From positions 1 to 64,000 of the forward strand of contig DATGSX010000096.1 in the NCBI GenBank assembly GCA_035302145.1: a DNA stretch of 64,000 nucleotides, given 5' to 3'. Origin of the DNA: JAJYTI01 sp035302145. Lineage in GTDB: Bacteria; Bacteroidota; Bacteroidia; Flavobacteriales; Flavobacteriaceae. A program made the position numbers and the translations under genes. Under the pieces are notes generated by a model. It was not told the DNA's origin. It was given only the letters and a program-made list of their open reading frames with translations, and made no database searches. Positions 1 through 10,514 of the stretch are shown piece after piece (position 1 is the first letter of the stretch; each line of letters opens with the position of its first letter).

Positions 1-1151
1 CCCATAATTTCGGTAAACTGAAGGGGCTCTACGTTTGCAACGGGCAATAAAAGCGGACGTATTTTATAATAATATTGCGATCCTGGAATTACCTGATGAT
101 CTAAATAAGATATTTCTGTAGATGCAATAGTATCCAACGGAACATAGTCTCTTCCTACTTGTCGGGATTTTAAAATTTGAATACCACTGTAAACTCCAGT
201 TTTCGGAAGTGGTTCCCATTCCATTAACAACCCATTTAAAGTATCGGTTACTTGTAAATTTCTAAGAGGTGAAATAAGATGTTTCTTTGCATTCATCATA
301 TATAACGTATCCGATGCCGGCCCTAAATTGCCCGCTAAGTCTAAGGGCCTCATATACCAAACGACTTGCTCCATAGGGTTTATGGTTCTCGAAAAGTGAA
401 CAAAAACACTATCTGTTCCTCTGCTATTAACGAACGTTGTATCTGCTCCAATAAACTTTTTAGTATCTATATCGTAGGTATAAAGTTGAGCATAGGTTGG
501 AGTAACTAAGTCTTTAGTCGTTTTAGAATAAAAAGAAACTCCTGCTAAGCTATCAGAGGACCATTTATTATGAACCCTAAACTGCAAATTGTATTTCTGA
601 TAATTTCCATCTAACGAAATCGTTTGAATGACACTTTCAGGACCAACTGCCTTCACCTTACTAAATCTATAATTAACTGCCTCGCCCTTCTTCCAAGAGG
701 AATCTATATAAATAAGTCCTAGGGCTGCTCTAAAAGTGGGAGAAAGTAGTGCCAGTCCTACTGACTCTATTCCATCGTCTATCATTGAACTATAAACTTC
801 GTTCAAATCATTAGTCTTGAAATGATTTAAAAGAGATTCACGATCTTTTCCACTCAATCTATTTTCCAGTTCCTGAACTGAGCTTGGAAAGCTTAATTCT
901 GCAATTTTTTCAAAGTTATTCTCTCCTTGCCCTGCTTTATATATAAGTATTTTTTCATCTGGGGATGGAAAAAAATAGCTATCTCCTTTTTGCGGGTATT
1001 CATAAAACTGTTCCAAAGAAATCACAACACCTTTTGGTCCAGGTAAAAGCACAGGCAATTCTTGGGCATGCATTTTATAAATACCACTAAAAATCAAAAC
1101 ACAACAAATAACCCACTTAAAACTTAGATTCATTATACTATATTTTTTCAT
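1..1151 (-). CDS. Secreted protein with FnIII-like segment (partial)
   Basis: The minus strand reads open from an ATG at 1151 to the left window edge, about 383 codons without a stop, so only the N-terminal part is seen. It begins MKKYSIMNLSFK, followed by a hydrophobic segment and HAQE, a typical Bacteroidota signal peptide, so the product is exported. A second Met at codon 7 could be the true start. Residues about 300-380 (LRNLQVTDTLNGLLMEWEPL) look like a fibronectin type III strand pattern. It lies 10 bp after the stop of the 2250-residue protein gene and is probably the third gene of that operon. Its function is unknown. Confidence 0.75.
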   Translation of the reverse strand, partial: MKKYSIMNLSFKWVICCVLIFSGIYKMHAQELPVLLPGPKGVVISLEQFYEYPQKGDSYFFPSPDEKILIYKAGQGENNFEKIAELSFPSSVQELENRLSGKDRESLLNHFKTNDLNEVYSSMIDDGIESVGLALLSPTFRAALGLIYIDSSWKKGEAVNYRFSKVKAVGPESVIQTISLDGNYQKYNLQFRVHNKWSSDSLAGVSFYSKTTKDLVTPTYAQLYTYDIDTKKFIGADTTFVNSRGTDSVFVHFSRTINPMEQVVWYMRPLDLAGNLGPASDTLYMMNAKKHLISPLRNLQVTDTLNGLLMEWEPLPKTGVYSGIQILKSRQVGRDYVPLDTIASTEISYLDHQVIPGSQYYYKIRPLLLPVANVEPLQFTEIM

Positions 1152-1161
1152 GTTTTTAATT

Positions 1162-4100
1162 TTAATTACAACTAATTTTCTGGCCATTAGAATCTTTACC
1201 AAAACTACCAGACAGATCTAACCCAGAATTAGAACCTCTTTGTTTATACCCAACAGATAAGTTAGCATGGCCACAAACTTTAGCACCTACTGGAATGAAT
1301 CCAAACCAATTAGCACTATTACAATTCCCAGGTGCCTTAAGTATGTTAAATTCTGCACCTGCAGCAATTCTTCCATTGAGATTCCATCCTATCGAATTAT
1401 TATATCCCCCTGTAATTCTAAAACAAGCTCCTACATGAGCTCCAATTAATTCTAGACCTAAGACTTCCACGGTTGCAGAACCGTTAACTTCACCCCCAAG
1501 ACTTATGCTTAAAGTAGCTTGGCTTGGTTGGGTGGACGGGAAGTTTAGGAAAACAAAAGCATCGGCTGAATAACCAAACCCTGCACTGACGGAAGCGATC
1601 CAGATATCCCCTTTATAAGGACCAGCACTAAAAGAGGTTCCAGCCGAAACAAAAGCACCACTAAAAGTATCGGTTCTACCTAATAAATCTTCATCGATGG
1701 ATCTAAAATAGCCGGTAACATCACTTTGTCGCCTGACAGCTGGCTTAATATTGTAACCCAGCGCAAAGTCGCCATAAGCATCGAATAGACCAGCTATTTT
1801 ATAAGAGCTTTGGACACCCAAGAAAATATAGAGATCATTTTTCCAACTAACTCGGGCTAAGCCAGTACCAGTACCACTTACTGCTTTTATAGGTTCAAAT
1901 TCTCCTTTTATTTCGATTGAGAAATTCTTTTCATTTAAATCCAAGACTATACTGGCTTCAGCCATATTAATTGAGTTTACCACTGTTAGATTACCCGTTC
2001 CTTTTATCACAGGTTTTGAAGCAGTTCCAGTTTGCACTTCCACTTCTAGTGGATCAATCTTATATATATTGTCTACCCCGGTAATTCCCACTCCAGAAAT
2101 AATCTTAATAGTTGTTTTGTACTGATTTTGATTCTTTTCATAATAAAAACCTCCCCCTACTCGGGTTAAACTAACTATCCCCCCCACTGGTATGGTAGCA
2201 CCAACTGCAAATTCTGCTCCTACATCTATACTATTAATTCCTTTATAGTAGCGGAAAGCAAAATCTGCTCCGAAGTTAGTTCCAGGGATTTCGAAACCAC
2301 CATTACCGCTGAAACCTTGATCTCCAGCATCATTAGTACCCACCTCCAATTCAACATTTGCTGCAATTGCTGGAATGTCAAGTGTCGCACCTATCTTATC
2401 AATTTTTACATCCATCCCTCCGCTTTGATTTGCTTGGAAGGTTAAGCCACTTGCATCAAAAGATATAATGTTTAAGTTAATGTCAAATCCTCCATCTAGT
2501 CTTAAAGCTGGTAGATTTTGGATGTACCTGACTTCTATTCCATTTAAATTAAAACCTGCAAATCCAAAATCTGCCGCATAATTCGTCGGAACATCCAGCG
2601 CAAAGTCTCCATCGGTGGATACCATAAAGTTATTTATTTTTACTTCTTTCTTAATGTATTTTGTGAATTTCATGTTTACTCCTCCTGAAAGATAGTAAGC
2701 ACCAGTATTTGAAACTTGGCCAAAACTTATATTAGACCCATTATCTCTAATAACAGCTGCACCAAAAACCGATATTTCCTGTTCAATATTTTGACGTAAG
2801 TCATTTGCAGCAGTTTTGGCTCTTTGTTTAATTTCTTCCTCTAAACCATCTAACGAAAAATCAAACTTTCCTCCAGATATACCATTCTTAGAGATCCTTA
2901 AATTACTCAGCTTTAAATATGAAGGTTCAGAAGAAGGTAACTTTAACGTTACAACACCACCTGTTGATATACCATTTTCTGAAATTTGCAATTGATTTAC
3001 ATGCGCGTGTAATACATCACCAAATTTCAAAGCAGGAATGTTTTTCACCTCAGCGGTTAATTTCTTTAATTCAAATGAAGTATCAAAAGTAAGTTCTTCA
3101 ATAGGAATCTCAAGTGGGTCTAAAGGACCTATCTTAGGAGTATTGATTTGCCCTGCAAGATTTAAACCATCTTTCCCAATCCATGATTTTTCGGCATCTA
3201 ATATCAAATCAAAATCATAGATATTTATTTCTACAGGATCGTTAAATGCTAATGAGAAGTAAAACTTGAGGTCTTCTAATTGACTCCTAATGTTTTGAAT
3301 ATTAGCCACCTCTTCTTCTATCGATCCGATTGGTACATTGTTTTCTTCCAACCATTCTTTAAATGCGTTCTCATTTTCACTACCTAAACTCGGGAATCTA
3401 TCTGCGCCCTCACCCATAAAAAATTCGATGGAACCTGGAGTAGACCCGTCCAATACATTAGCGACTTTCTCAGGCATGATAGTAGGAGAAAAGCTCTCCA
3501 ACATATCTCTTGTAATTTCATGGCTTATAATTCTAAATGGATCTAATTTGATGTGCCCACTAATACTTCCCCAACTGCCATTTTCATCCTTCTTTACTAC
3601 AATCTGGTTTTCTTCTTCATTAGAAAACTCCAAAGGAATGTATTCAAACAGTTTAGCGTTAAGACTTGATTTGTTTATAGCTACTTGATTTGATTCAGGA
3701 ATCGCATTTCCGTCGTCATCAAAAGTAACTTTTATATCAGTAAACTTCAGATTAGTTTCATTATCAAGCTCTATAATAGGTAAGTAGAAATCAAGTCCCA
3801 CAAATTCACCAGTCCAAGTTTGCGAACCATCCTCATTTTTTTGTGCCTCTTCTAATTCAATAGCAAAACCTAATAATTGATTGATATTAAGACCTCCTCC
3901 ATCTTCTAGTTCAAAATCAATTTTAATGTCATCTTCTACAAACTCGTGTGTTGCTTGGGCTGAAATATAGCCTACCTTGGAAGCTTTAATTGTTTGTTCT
4001 CCTTTTGGCACATATAACTGATATTCTCCTTTATCATTGGTAAAAGTACTGATATACTCTTTATCATCTACTCTTATTCTGACACTATCAATTGCTTGCG

Positions 4101-7100
4101 TAGCCCCAGCGATTGTAGCTTTTCCATAGGCTCTAACTCCCTCTTCCAAATAAAACACCTCTTCTACAAGTTCGTTATTTGCTGGAAACTCTACTTCATT
4201 TTTAATAGCCACATATTTACTATCCTTGGGTGGGGTCATAGTAACGATGGTGTTTCCACCAAAACCTTCATAAAGCCATTCTCCATGTACATTTGTTGTA
4301 TTAATGGTGTCAAAAACGTGGATGTTCACTCCTTCTATGGGTTCATTTGTGTCTTTGTCTTTTACTACGAATTGAATCTTGGCTCTTTTTCTTTCTAAAT
4401 ATCCTATTTCGCCAATATCAATTACCTCGGACACAGTAGAAGAAGAAGATTCTGCTTCAGATCCTCCAAAAAAATCATACGAAGGACTAAAAAAGCTAAA
4501 AGGGGATATGATTCCCGATGGTAGTAAATTAGCACCAGAAATCGTGCTATTCACAATACCTACGTATGATGGGAAATCATTCTCCGTTAGAGACTCTCCT
4601 GCTTCCGTGCTTCCTACTGTTACTAATTCTTGAACAAGAGGACGGTTAACTTTTACTGCACTTGACTCTATTTCAATAACTCCCTCTTTTTTTACATAAC
4701 CATTTTTTTCTACAATTAATGTGTGGGTTCCTGGGAAGTATGTTGTTTGAAAGACTCCAGATTGATCGGTTTCAAAGTAACTATTGCTTTTTTCAAAATG
4801 AAGTTTCGCATTAGCTATAGCTTCGCCCTCTTCATCCACTACTTTTCCTATTAGGGGAGTCACTTCGGGAGTTAGTTTAAATTGTTTAAACGGAGTTATA
4901 CCAGGGGCTATACTAAACTCCATTTTCTTATCAACAGGATCCACTGGCAAGTCTTCATAGGATGAAGGTACAGACACTAAAGTAAGCGTATAGTTTGCCC
5001 CTTGTTTAAGCTTCGGAAGATTACCAATATAAAAATATCCTGATTCATCGGTAGTTGCTGTGGTTCCCAAACCATTTGCTAAAAGTCCTCCTCCAAACAT
5101 TACATCTTGCATACCAGGACTGATGTCTTCCCCTAAATAAGTGACCTCTAATGGAACGTATTTGTAGGTTGTTGAACTTGGCACTTGTGTTGATGAGTTA
5201 TTTGTATTATTAGACGATTGATGAGAAAATGTAGTCATAGGCCACGTAGTACCATTAAAAGCAGGTATAGTAGACTCATAAGGATTTACCCCTGTAAAAC
5301 CATCTGTATTTACCATCGAAAAATCAAACTGAGGTGTTATTGGATTACTTATAAAAATTCCGCTATCAGTAGGGCTTTCGTTTAGAACATCGCTTTGGCT
5401 ATATGAAATTCTAACCACAGCATTTTCAATAGGAACCTCGTTATCATCTGAGTACAATATAACTCTTCCCTCAACTGCAGACGGCTCAAATGTTTGTTCA
5501 TATTCAGCATATACATGGGCTATTTCTGATTTAAGATTATTCGTAGTTCGTACTCTTAAATCTGTAGTTAGAGGTTCTAAGCCAGAGTTTTCACTTGAAA
5601 TTTCGATATAAAAGTCTTTATAAGCGAATAACTTGCCGAAATCATAGCTTTTCAAGCTTTCTTGACTTTCACTAAGCGATACAGAAGATATTTTATAGTA
5701 TTGTTTTCCATTAAAGGTTTTAGTTTCTCTTGACTGCCCTACATTATGATTCCCTTCATATTTTAAAAAAGCATTGGAGCTAAAAACATTGGATTCACGA
5801 TAAATATCAATTTTTAAATTATCCATCGGGAATGAAGAGTTTTCCAACAATACATCTTTCACAGAAGGAGTAAATCTAAAAGTATTGGCCACCAAAGTAA
5901 ATTCACCTAAATCGGTTTCCTGTATACTTCCTTGAATTTTATTTTGTGGAATTTCATAAGAGAAGTGATAAAACCCTGGTTGGTTTACACTTATCATTAA
6001 CTTTTCTCCTACTACATTTTCTAGAAACTCTTCATTTAAGAACTCTAAATTAAAATTACCATTCGCATCGGTGATTCCTGTGGCAATAACATCCCATTTT
6101 TCTTCCGTTATATTTTGCTGCGCGTTAGCTTTATAAATTGAAGCCGACTCTACCGGTGGATGAGAAGGATTTGGTCCTCTGATATTAGGTTGAAAACCTC
6201 CTCGGTTTCGAGGAATAGGAATTGAGTTTGGTTGAGGAACTTTTATCCCAGGAACTTTTATCTCAGGAACATTTATACCTGGCCCTTCTGAAATAATATC
6301 AGCCCAAGCACCCGAAGTTCTACCACCCATATAAATAGGATTATCTGGCACAAAAATGGGTGTATCAACCAGTTTATCAATTCCTATACTTGTTTTCGCT
6401 ACTTTAAGTTGTACAGTTGCTCCTTCTAGAGGATGTTTTTTACTACCCTTAGTTGTTCCTACATTTTCATTTTCATAATAAATAGAATTTGCCCTGCTTG
6501 AACTTACCGTTGTTGGTTTATCATAAGAATCAGATTCATCTACTTCTCCTATTGCATAATCTAAAGGTATCATGGTATAATCTGTGACAAAACCATCATG
6601 GATATTAAGGGTTGGGTCGACTTGAGTTAAAGCAGTATAATTGTTTTGAAGAAGCAAATCATTTCCCATATAATAATTCACAGGAGATTGCACAAAAAGA
6701 TCTAATGGAACTCCGAAATCACTTAAAGGTGTATATAGAGGGATATTAATCGGACTTCTAGGTTTTTCATAATCCTCTTCTGACTTTCTAAATACCCAAG
6801 TTAACTTCCCTTTAACTTTATTGGTTAATAAATCTGATTCCTCCTCAGAACCCTCTTCTTGACTATCTGCGATTATCTCTGTTTCTGGTACAATCGCCTG
6901 TGGTTTATAAATAATTCCAATAATCTCACTGTACCCATCGTTGTCAATCACTAATGGGCTGTTGGCTTGCTGCATTAGGTTTGCCTTAACTCGAACAATA
7001 TACCTTTGATCTTTCACCAATACATTTGGAAATCGAATGGTATCTAATAGGAAAGTTGTAGTAGGGATATTTTTCCTTTCAAAAACAGGTGGATTATTTA

Positions 7101-7914
7101 AAGCATCGGTTTTTAATTGTCCTGGAAATATTTCTCTAATTTCTAAATCATAGTACAGTGCACCCATCGGCAGACCACATGTGGTAATTGATGGAGTCCA
7201 AGTAAACTGAATTTGACTGGAGTGAGGAGTGATTTCTTCAAAGTCTTGGTTAAAAGATCCCATTGATGAAACTGGCATCACAAACTGAGGCGCAGATGCG
7301 GAATAACAGATAGTAAAGTTGGCACAACCTGTTCCTATTACAGAAAGCGGCATAGAATGTCCGGGATGGTTATAATCGTAGGCAGTAACACATATTCTGT
7401 ATTGTCCTTCGGGTAGTTTATAGTTTACAGCATTGGATCGCAATTCGGATAAGCTAGTGTTTTCAAACACCAAATCATTGGTAGAGAACTTACCAAATGC
7501 CTCGGAGATAATGTTTGGATTTAGTTGCAAGGTCTGATTAGGTCCAAGGAAAATAGGACTTTCTGGCTGATACGATTCCTTTACGGTAATCCCCATAGGA
7601 CCGGGAGCAATACGCTCTATCCTAGCATGCAGTTTGATTGCTCTTTGTTGGCTGCCGGTATTGGTCAATATAACCGCCAAATTATCGACAATATCATTAG
7701 TAAGTCCGGTTCGGTTGATATCACCTTGGGCGTTTGCTAAGCCCAATAAATACGGTGAAACCGGTTGTCTCACCATGGTGTTTACCTGGATATCATATTG
7801 CGCTTGTACATCTTGTATGGCTAGCAAAAATAATAAAGGAATCAAACATAGAATAGTCCATATCCTTCTTATAAAACTAGTATGATTTTTATCAGAACCT
7901 ATCATAACCTGCAT
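1162..7914 (-). CDS. 2250-residue secreted multidomain beta protein
   Basis: The protein has a signal peptide (hydrophobic residues about 20-36, cleavage near VQAQ). Residues about 40-340 form an N-terminal Ig/FnIII-like region. At least three carboxypeptidase-regulatory-like segments follow, each with the D-x-G-x-F/Y pattern, for example near residues 1030-1080 (VDEEGEAIANAKLHFEKS) and two after 1180. The last 900 residues are repetitive and beta-rich, with many Gly/Asn turns and a Cys-containing tail. No type IX sorting domain is evident at the C-terminus (GKDSNGQKISCN). The start lies 3 bp after the stop of the outer-membrane protein gene, so the two are surely co-transcribed. It resembles the giant secreted proteins of Bacteroidota, perhaps TANFOR-type. 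Surface or adhesion roles are inference only. Confidence 0.8.
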   Translation of the reverse strand: MQVMIGSDKNHTSFIRRIWTILCLIPLLFLLAIQDVQAQYDIQVNTMVRQPVSPYLLGLANAQGDINRTGLTNDIVDNLAVILTNTGSQQRAIKLHARIERIAPGPMGITVKESYQPESPIFLGPNQTLQLNPNIISEAFGKFSTNDLVFENTSLSELRSNAVNYKLPEGQYRICVTAYDYNHPGHSMPLSVIGTGCANFTICYSASAPQFVMPVSSMGSFNQDFEEITPHSSQIQFTWTPSITTCGLPMGALYYDLEIREIFPGQLKTDALNNPPVFERKNIPTTTFLLDTIRFPNVLVKDQRYIVRVKANLMQQANSPLVIDNDGYSEIIGIIYKPQAIVPETEIIADSQEEGSEEESDLLTNKVKGKLTWVFRKSEEDYEKPRSPINIPLYTPLSDFGVPLDLFVQSPVNYYMGNDLLLQNNYTALTQVDPTLNIHDGFVTDYTMIPLDYAIGEVDESDSYDKPTTVSSSRANSIYYENENVGTTKGSKKHPLEGATVQLKVAKTSIGIDKLVDTPIFVPDNPIYMGGRTSGAWADIISEGPGINVPEIKVPGIKVPQPNSIPIPRNRGGFQPNIRGPNPSHPPVESASIYKANAQQNITEEKWDVIATGITDANGNFNLEFLNEEFLENVVGEKLMISVNQPGFYHFSYEIPQNKIQGSIQETDLGEFTLVANTFRFTPSVKDVLLENSSFPMDNLKIDIYRESNVFSSNAFLKYEGNHNVGQSRETKTFNGKQYYKISSVSLSESQESLKSYDFGKLFAYKDFYIEISSENSGLEPLTTDLRVRTTNNLKSEIAHVYAEYEQTFEPSAVEGRVILYSDDNEVPIENAVVRISYSQSDVLNESPTDSGIFISNPITPQFDFSMVNTDGFTGVNPYESTIPAFNGTTWPMTTFSHQSSNNTNNSSTQVPSSTTYKYVPLEVTYLGEDISPGMQDVMFGGGLLANGLGTTATTDESGYFYIGNLPKLKQGANYTLTLVSVPSSYEDLPVDPVDKKMEFSIAPGITPFKQFKLTPEVTPLIGKVVDEEGEAIANAKLHFEKSNSYFETDQSGVFQTTYFPGTHTLIVEKNGYVKKEGVIEIESSAVKVNRPLVQELVTVGSTEAGESLTENDFPSYVGIVNSTISGANLLPSGIISPFSFFSPSYDFFGGSEAESSSSTVSEVIDIGEIGYLERKRAKIQFVVKDKDTNEPIEGVNIHVFDTINTTNVHGEWLYEGFGGNTIVTMTPPKDSKYVAIKNEVEFPANNELVEEVFYLEEGVRAYGKATIAGATQAIDSVRIRVDDKEYISTFTNDKGEYQLYVPKGEQTIKASKVGYISAQATHEFVEDDIKIDFELEDGGGLNINQLLGFAIELEEAQKNEDGSQTWTGEFVGLDFYLPIIELDNETNLKFTDIKVTFDDDGNAIPESNQVAINKSSLNAKLFEYIPLEFSNEEENQIVVKKDENGSWGSISGHIKLDPFRIISHEITRDMLESFSPTIMPEKVANVLDGSTPGSIEFFMGEGADRFPSLGSENENAFKEWLEENNVPIGSIEEEVANIQNIRSQLEDLKFYFSLAFNDPVEINIYDFDLILDAEKSWIGKDGLNLAGQINTPKIGPLDPLEIPIEELTFDTSFELKKLTAEVKNIPALKFGDVLHAHVNQLQISENGISTGGVVTLKLPSSEPSYLKLSNLRISKNGISGGKFDFSLDGLEEEIKQRAKTAANDLRQNIEQEISVFGAAVIRDNGSNISFGQVSNTGAYYLSGGVNMKFTKYIKKEVKINNFMVSTDGDFALDVPTNYAADFGFAGFNLNGIEVRYIQNLPALRLDGGFDINLNIISFDASGLTFQANQSGGMDVKIDKIGATLDIPAIAANVELEVGTNDAGDQGFSGNGGFEIPGTNFGADFAFRYYKGINSIDVGAEFAVGATIPVGGIVSLTRVGGGFYYEKNQNQYKTTIKIISGVGITGVDNIYKIDPLEVEVQTGTASKPVIKGTGNLTVVNSINMAEASIVLDLNEKNFSIEIKGEFEPIKAVSGTGTGLARVSWKNDLYIFLGVQSSYKIAGLFDAYGDFALGYNIKPAVRRQSDVTGYFRSIDEDLLGRTDTFSGAFVSAGTSFSAGPYKGDIWIASVSAGFGYSADAFVFLNFPSTQPSQATLSISLGGEVNGSATVEVLGLELIGAHVGACFRITGGYNNSIGWNLNGRIAAGAEFNILKAPGNCNSANWFGFIPVGAKVCGHANLSVGYKQRGSNSGLDLSGSFGKDSNGQKISCN

Positions 7915-7917
7915 TTT

Positions 7918-9633
7918 TTAAAATTTATAAGAATAATTTATAGAGGCAGTAAACATCTTACTATTAACTGCGTACGGAATTTGATCAATTTCATTTAGTG
8001 GATTTAAGTTTACTGGAGGAGTAATCGTATAATTCGCTGCGACTCCAAAACTATGATGGCGATTCGGCGAAAAATTTGAACTAAGATTAAAAGTAATGTT
8101 ATCACCAGTTGGAGAGTCAGATGCTTTATTGACAAAGTATCCAATATTGGCTTGAACCATCAAATTTCGATTTTCCAAAAACTGTATATTAGCACCACCA
8201 TTCAACCCAATAGATTCGTAATCACTACTCTGAGTTTCGTATTTACTGTAAATGATATTTGTATTTATCCCAAAATATCTTCTAATAAAATATAGCGAGT
8301 AATTCCCAGAAAGATTAATGTTACTTCCATTGGCTTGGTGCATGGTCACGGGATTTCTATCATTTAAATCTGTGTAAGTTAAACTGCTACTTATCGTGTG
8401 TTGGTGGTTGTCTCCAAAGAAATTCAATGATGGCACTATTGTATAAGTCAGCATTAATTGATCTACTCTTGTGGAGTCTGACAATTTAGCAAGTCCGTCA
8501 TTTTGATATACTTCTACACCTGTAAGGTTAGCACTTAGATTAAAATGTTGACTAAAAAACACATTAGTAGAAAAATTCCCGGTATTTGTAACAAGCTCTG
8601 TATTACGCATACCATCTAAGTTATTGTGTTGGGTAGTATAAGCTCCATTTAATGACCATTTCCCTTTAATTAATCGGGTCCCCATATTGACATTAATCAT
8701 CTCTATATCGTTAACCATATAGGGAACTCCCAAGGATTTAAAGTCTGGCTGAATCCTTCTGTAACCAACCATAGCATTAAACTTATCTAAAGATAGAGAA
8801 AGCTGGGATTGCCCCGACCAACTAAATACCGAACTATAATTAAAGGAGGCTATATCTCGAACAAAACCAGGAATTTCTACCTCCTCTATTTCATGTACTT
8901 CTCCCAATGAAATGTCTCTCGTCCATAAACTTGCAGCTACATCTCCTTGCCAAGTTAATTTTTTAAAGATGGGAAAGTTCCAAGATAATCCTAAAACGCT
9001 ATTGCTCTCTGGAGAAATTCTTTCTTCTATCTCCTCCTGCAATCCATCGTTTATAGAGGATATTTCATCTTCGGCTTGCATATACATAATGGTCAGTTCC
9101 TTTTTCTGATCCTTTATTCCAAGCTTTACACCATAAGCATTTCGGGCATATTGCGGCTCCCGATGCCGAATTCGAGTAGTGTCCCTGCTAATGGCTTTAT
9201 TTGTTTTTCCATAGAAAGAAGCGATATAAAAAGAACCAGGATTGAGTTCTACCCCCGCACCTAAAAAATTCTGACCGTCAAAAACAAAAGGAGAAAACGG
9301 AATATTGCGGTAGCCTAAGTGCAGTTTTATCCATTTATAAGAAGGGCTTATTCCAAATTGAGTAAACGGATCGGCATAACTTTCACTATATTGTGAAACG
9401 CTAAATGAAAATGGCAGAGAAAACCCATAAATAGTAGGAACAAAGTTCCCATGTATATTCCATGAGAAGGGATCTCTAGTAGAAAAAGGTTCGTTGGAGG
9501 AATAAAAAGTGGTATTTCCACCTATTCCTCCCGTAATAGTAAAAGGTTTCTGACTTCCCAAATCTCCAATGTCCTGGCCATAAATTAATATGGTTGAAGT
9601 GAATTGTATAATTAGAAAGAATATGAGCTTCAT
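7918..9633 (-). CDS. Outer-membrane beta-barrel protein
   Basis: The chosen start at 9633 gives MKLIFFLIIQFTSTILIYGQ, a clear signal peptide. An upstream in-frame ATG at 9651 would add six residues in front of it. The rest is alternating amphipathic strands rich in Tyr, Ser and Asn, ending TASINYSYKF with a terminal Phe, as expected for an outer-membrane barrel signal. It is the first gene of a minus-strand operon with the giant secreted protein 3 bp downstream. That context suggests a barrel that anchors, exports or cooperates with the secreted partner, but this is inference. No specific porin family was recognised. Confidence 0.75.
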   Translation of the reverse strand: MKLIFFLIIQFTSTILIYGQDIGDLGSQKPFTITGGIGGNTTFYSSNEPFSTRDPFSWNIHGNFVPTIYGFSLPFSFSVSQYSESYADPFTQFGISPSYKWIKLHLGYRNIPFSPFVFDGQNFLGAGVELNPGSFYIASFYGKTNKAISRDTTRIRHREPQYARNAYGVKLGIKDQKKELTIMYMQAEDEISSINDGLQEEIEERISPESNSVLGLSWNFPIFKKLTWQGDVAASLWTRDISLGEVHEIEEVEIPGFVRDIASFNYSSVFSWSGQSQLSLSLDKFNAMVGYRRIQPDFKSLGVPYMVNDIEMINVNMGTRLIKGKWSLNGAYTTQHNNLDGMRNTELVTNTGNFSTNVFFSQHFNLSANLTGVEVYQNDGLAKLSDSTRVDQLMLTYTIVPSLNFFGDNHQHTISSSLTYTDLNDRNPVTMHQANGSNINLSGNYSLYFIRRYFGINTNIIYSKYETQSSDYESIGLNGGANIQFLENRNLMVQANIGYFVNKASDSPTGDNITFNLSSNFSPNRHHSFGVAANYTITPPVNLNPLNEIDQIPYAVNSKMFTASINYSYKF

Positions 9634-9651
9634 GATTATTTCTCTGGACAT

Positions 9652-9978
9652 AGGCTAAGCGTGTTTTATATGATTCATTTAGGCACCAAAGAGAAGGATT
9701 TAGAAATTATTATTTTTGACAGCTCAATTAGAATAATTTTAAATAAACCTTCCTCAATAGACACTTTAATAACATATTTTATCAATATGAAGCTTTAATT
9801 ACTAGTCTTACATATACCGCTAAAGTATTTAATGTGTTTTAAAACATCAATAGTTATTGAGTATTCCATAGGTATCAATGAGTATTTGAGGGGTTTCATT
9901 GAGTATTCATTAAATTAGGCTGTTATAAATACCTTCTGTTCCACACCTCAGTCAAAATGGAATAATTAATGGGAAAAT
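9652..9978. other. Intergenic stretch without gene
   Basis: This AT-rich spacer lies upstream of the outer-membrane protein operon. Around 9850-9920 it holds near-repeats of the words tattgagtatt and tgagtatt. No RNA gene or convincing ORF was seen. The operon promoter probably lies here but no clear TAnnTTTG box stood out. Confidence 0.4.
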
Positions 9979-10147
9979 GAGATAGCTTCTTTAAAAGAGC
10001 AAGGCATACTACATGCTATCCGATACAGATCGGATTTAGATGAGGTACCAAGCTCATATAAAGACATAGACGAAGTAATAGGCAAACCAAACTGACTTGG
10101 TAGATATACAAATCACTTTACAGCCATTAGCAGTGGTGAAAGCATAA
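9979..10147 (+). pseudogene. rtcB: Decayed C-terminus of RtcB RNA ligase
   Basis: Frame 1 reads EIASLKEQGILHAIRYRSDL and then DEVPSSYKDIDEVIGK up to about 10086. After a single-base frameshift the reading continues QTDLVDIQITLQPLAVVKA to a stop at 10145-10147. The YKDIDEV and PLAVVKA elements are hallmarks of the RtcB C-terminus, the 3'-phosphate RNA ligase of tRNA and RNA repair. Codon 67-69 of line 9961 is a stop upstream, so only about 55 codons of a roughly 460-residue family remain. The fragment is therefore a remnant left by deletion or rearrangement. Family recognition is from memory of the motif. Confidence 0.65.
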
Positions 10148-10514
10148 ATGCTTAACAAATATAGGCATACAAGAGAAAAGCAAGTTTTAGTACCTTAAAA
10201 CATATCCTGTATAATAGATAGAAAAGTACTTTGGTTCATAAGCCTAGGTGCATTTTTTATTTTTAGTGGAGTTAAATCTCCATTTTTATAAATTCGCTGA
10301 TGCGCAAAATCGCTAATTCAAATAGTCGCCTTCTCTCCACTCACTCATTTACCCACTCACCAACTCGTTTGGTGAACAACACAAAAATTTTACTCTAAAA
10401 GTAACCCACTCCCATTTCGACTCCGCTCAATGTCCGTTATACCACATTGAAATAATTAAAAACTTGAATATTCACCCGCTCGCCTAGTCACCCTCTCGCC
10501 CACTCGCTCTTGCA
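10148..10514. other. Intergenic stretch with low-complexity words
   Basis: No gene is seen. The stretch contains a small terminator (10267-10287), repeated ctcac/ctcgcc words between 10320 and 10510, and the copy of a dispersed 29-bp repeat at 10414-10442 that recurs at 25378-25406 with one mismatch. Confidence 0.4.
10267..10287 (+). terminator. Rho-independent terminator
   Basis: A perfect 5-bp stem TGGAG/CTCCA with loop TTAAAT is followed by five T. It sits 120 bp after the rtcB remnant, so it may be the original terminator of that gene. The stem is short. Confidence 0.4.
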
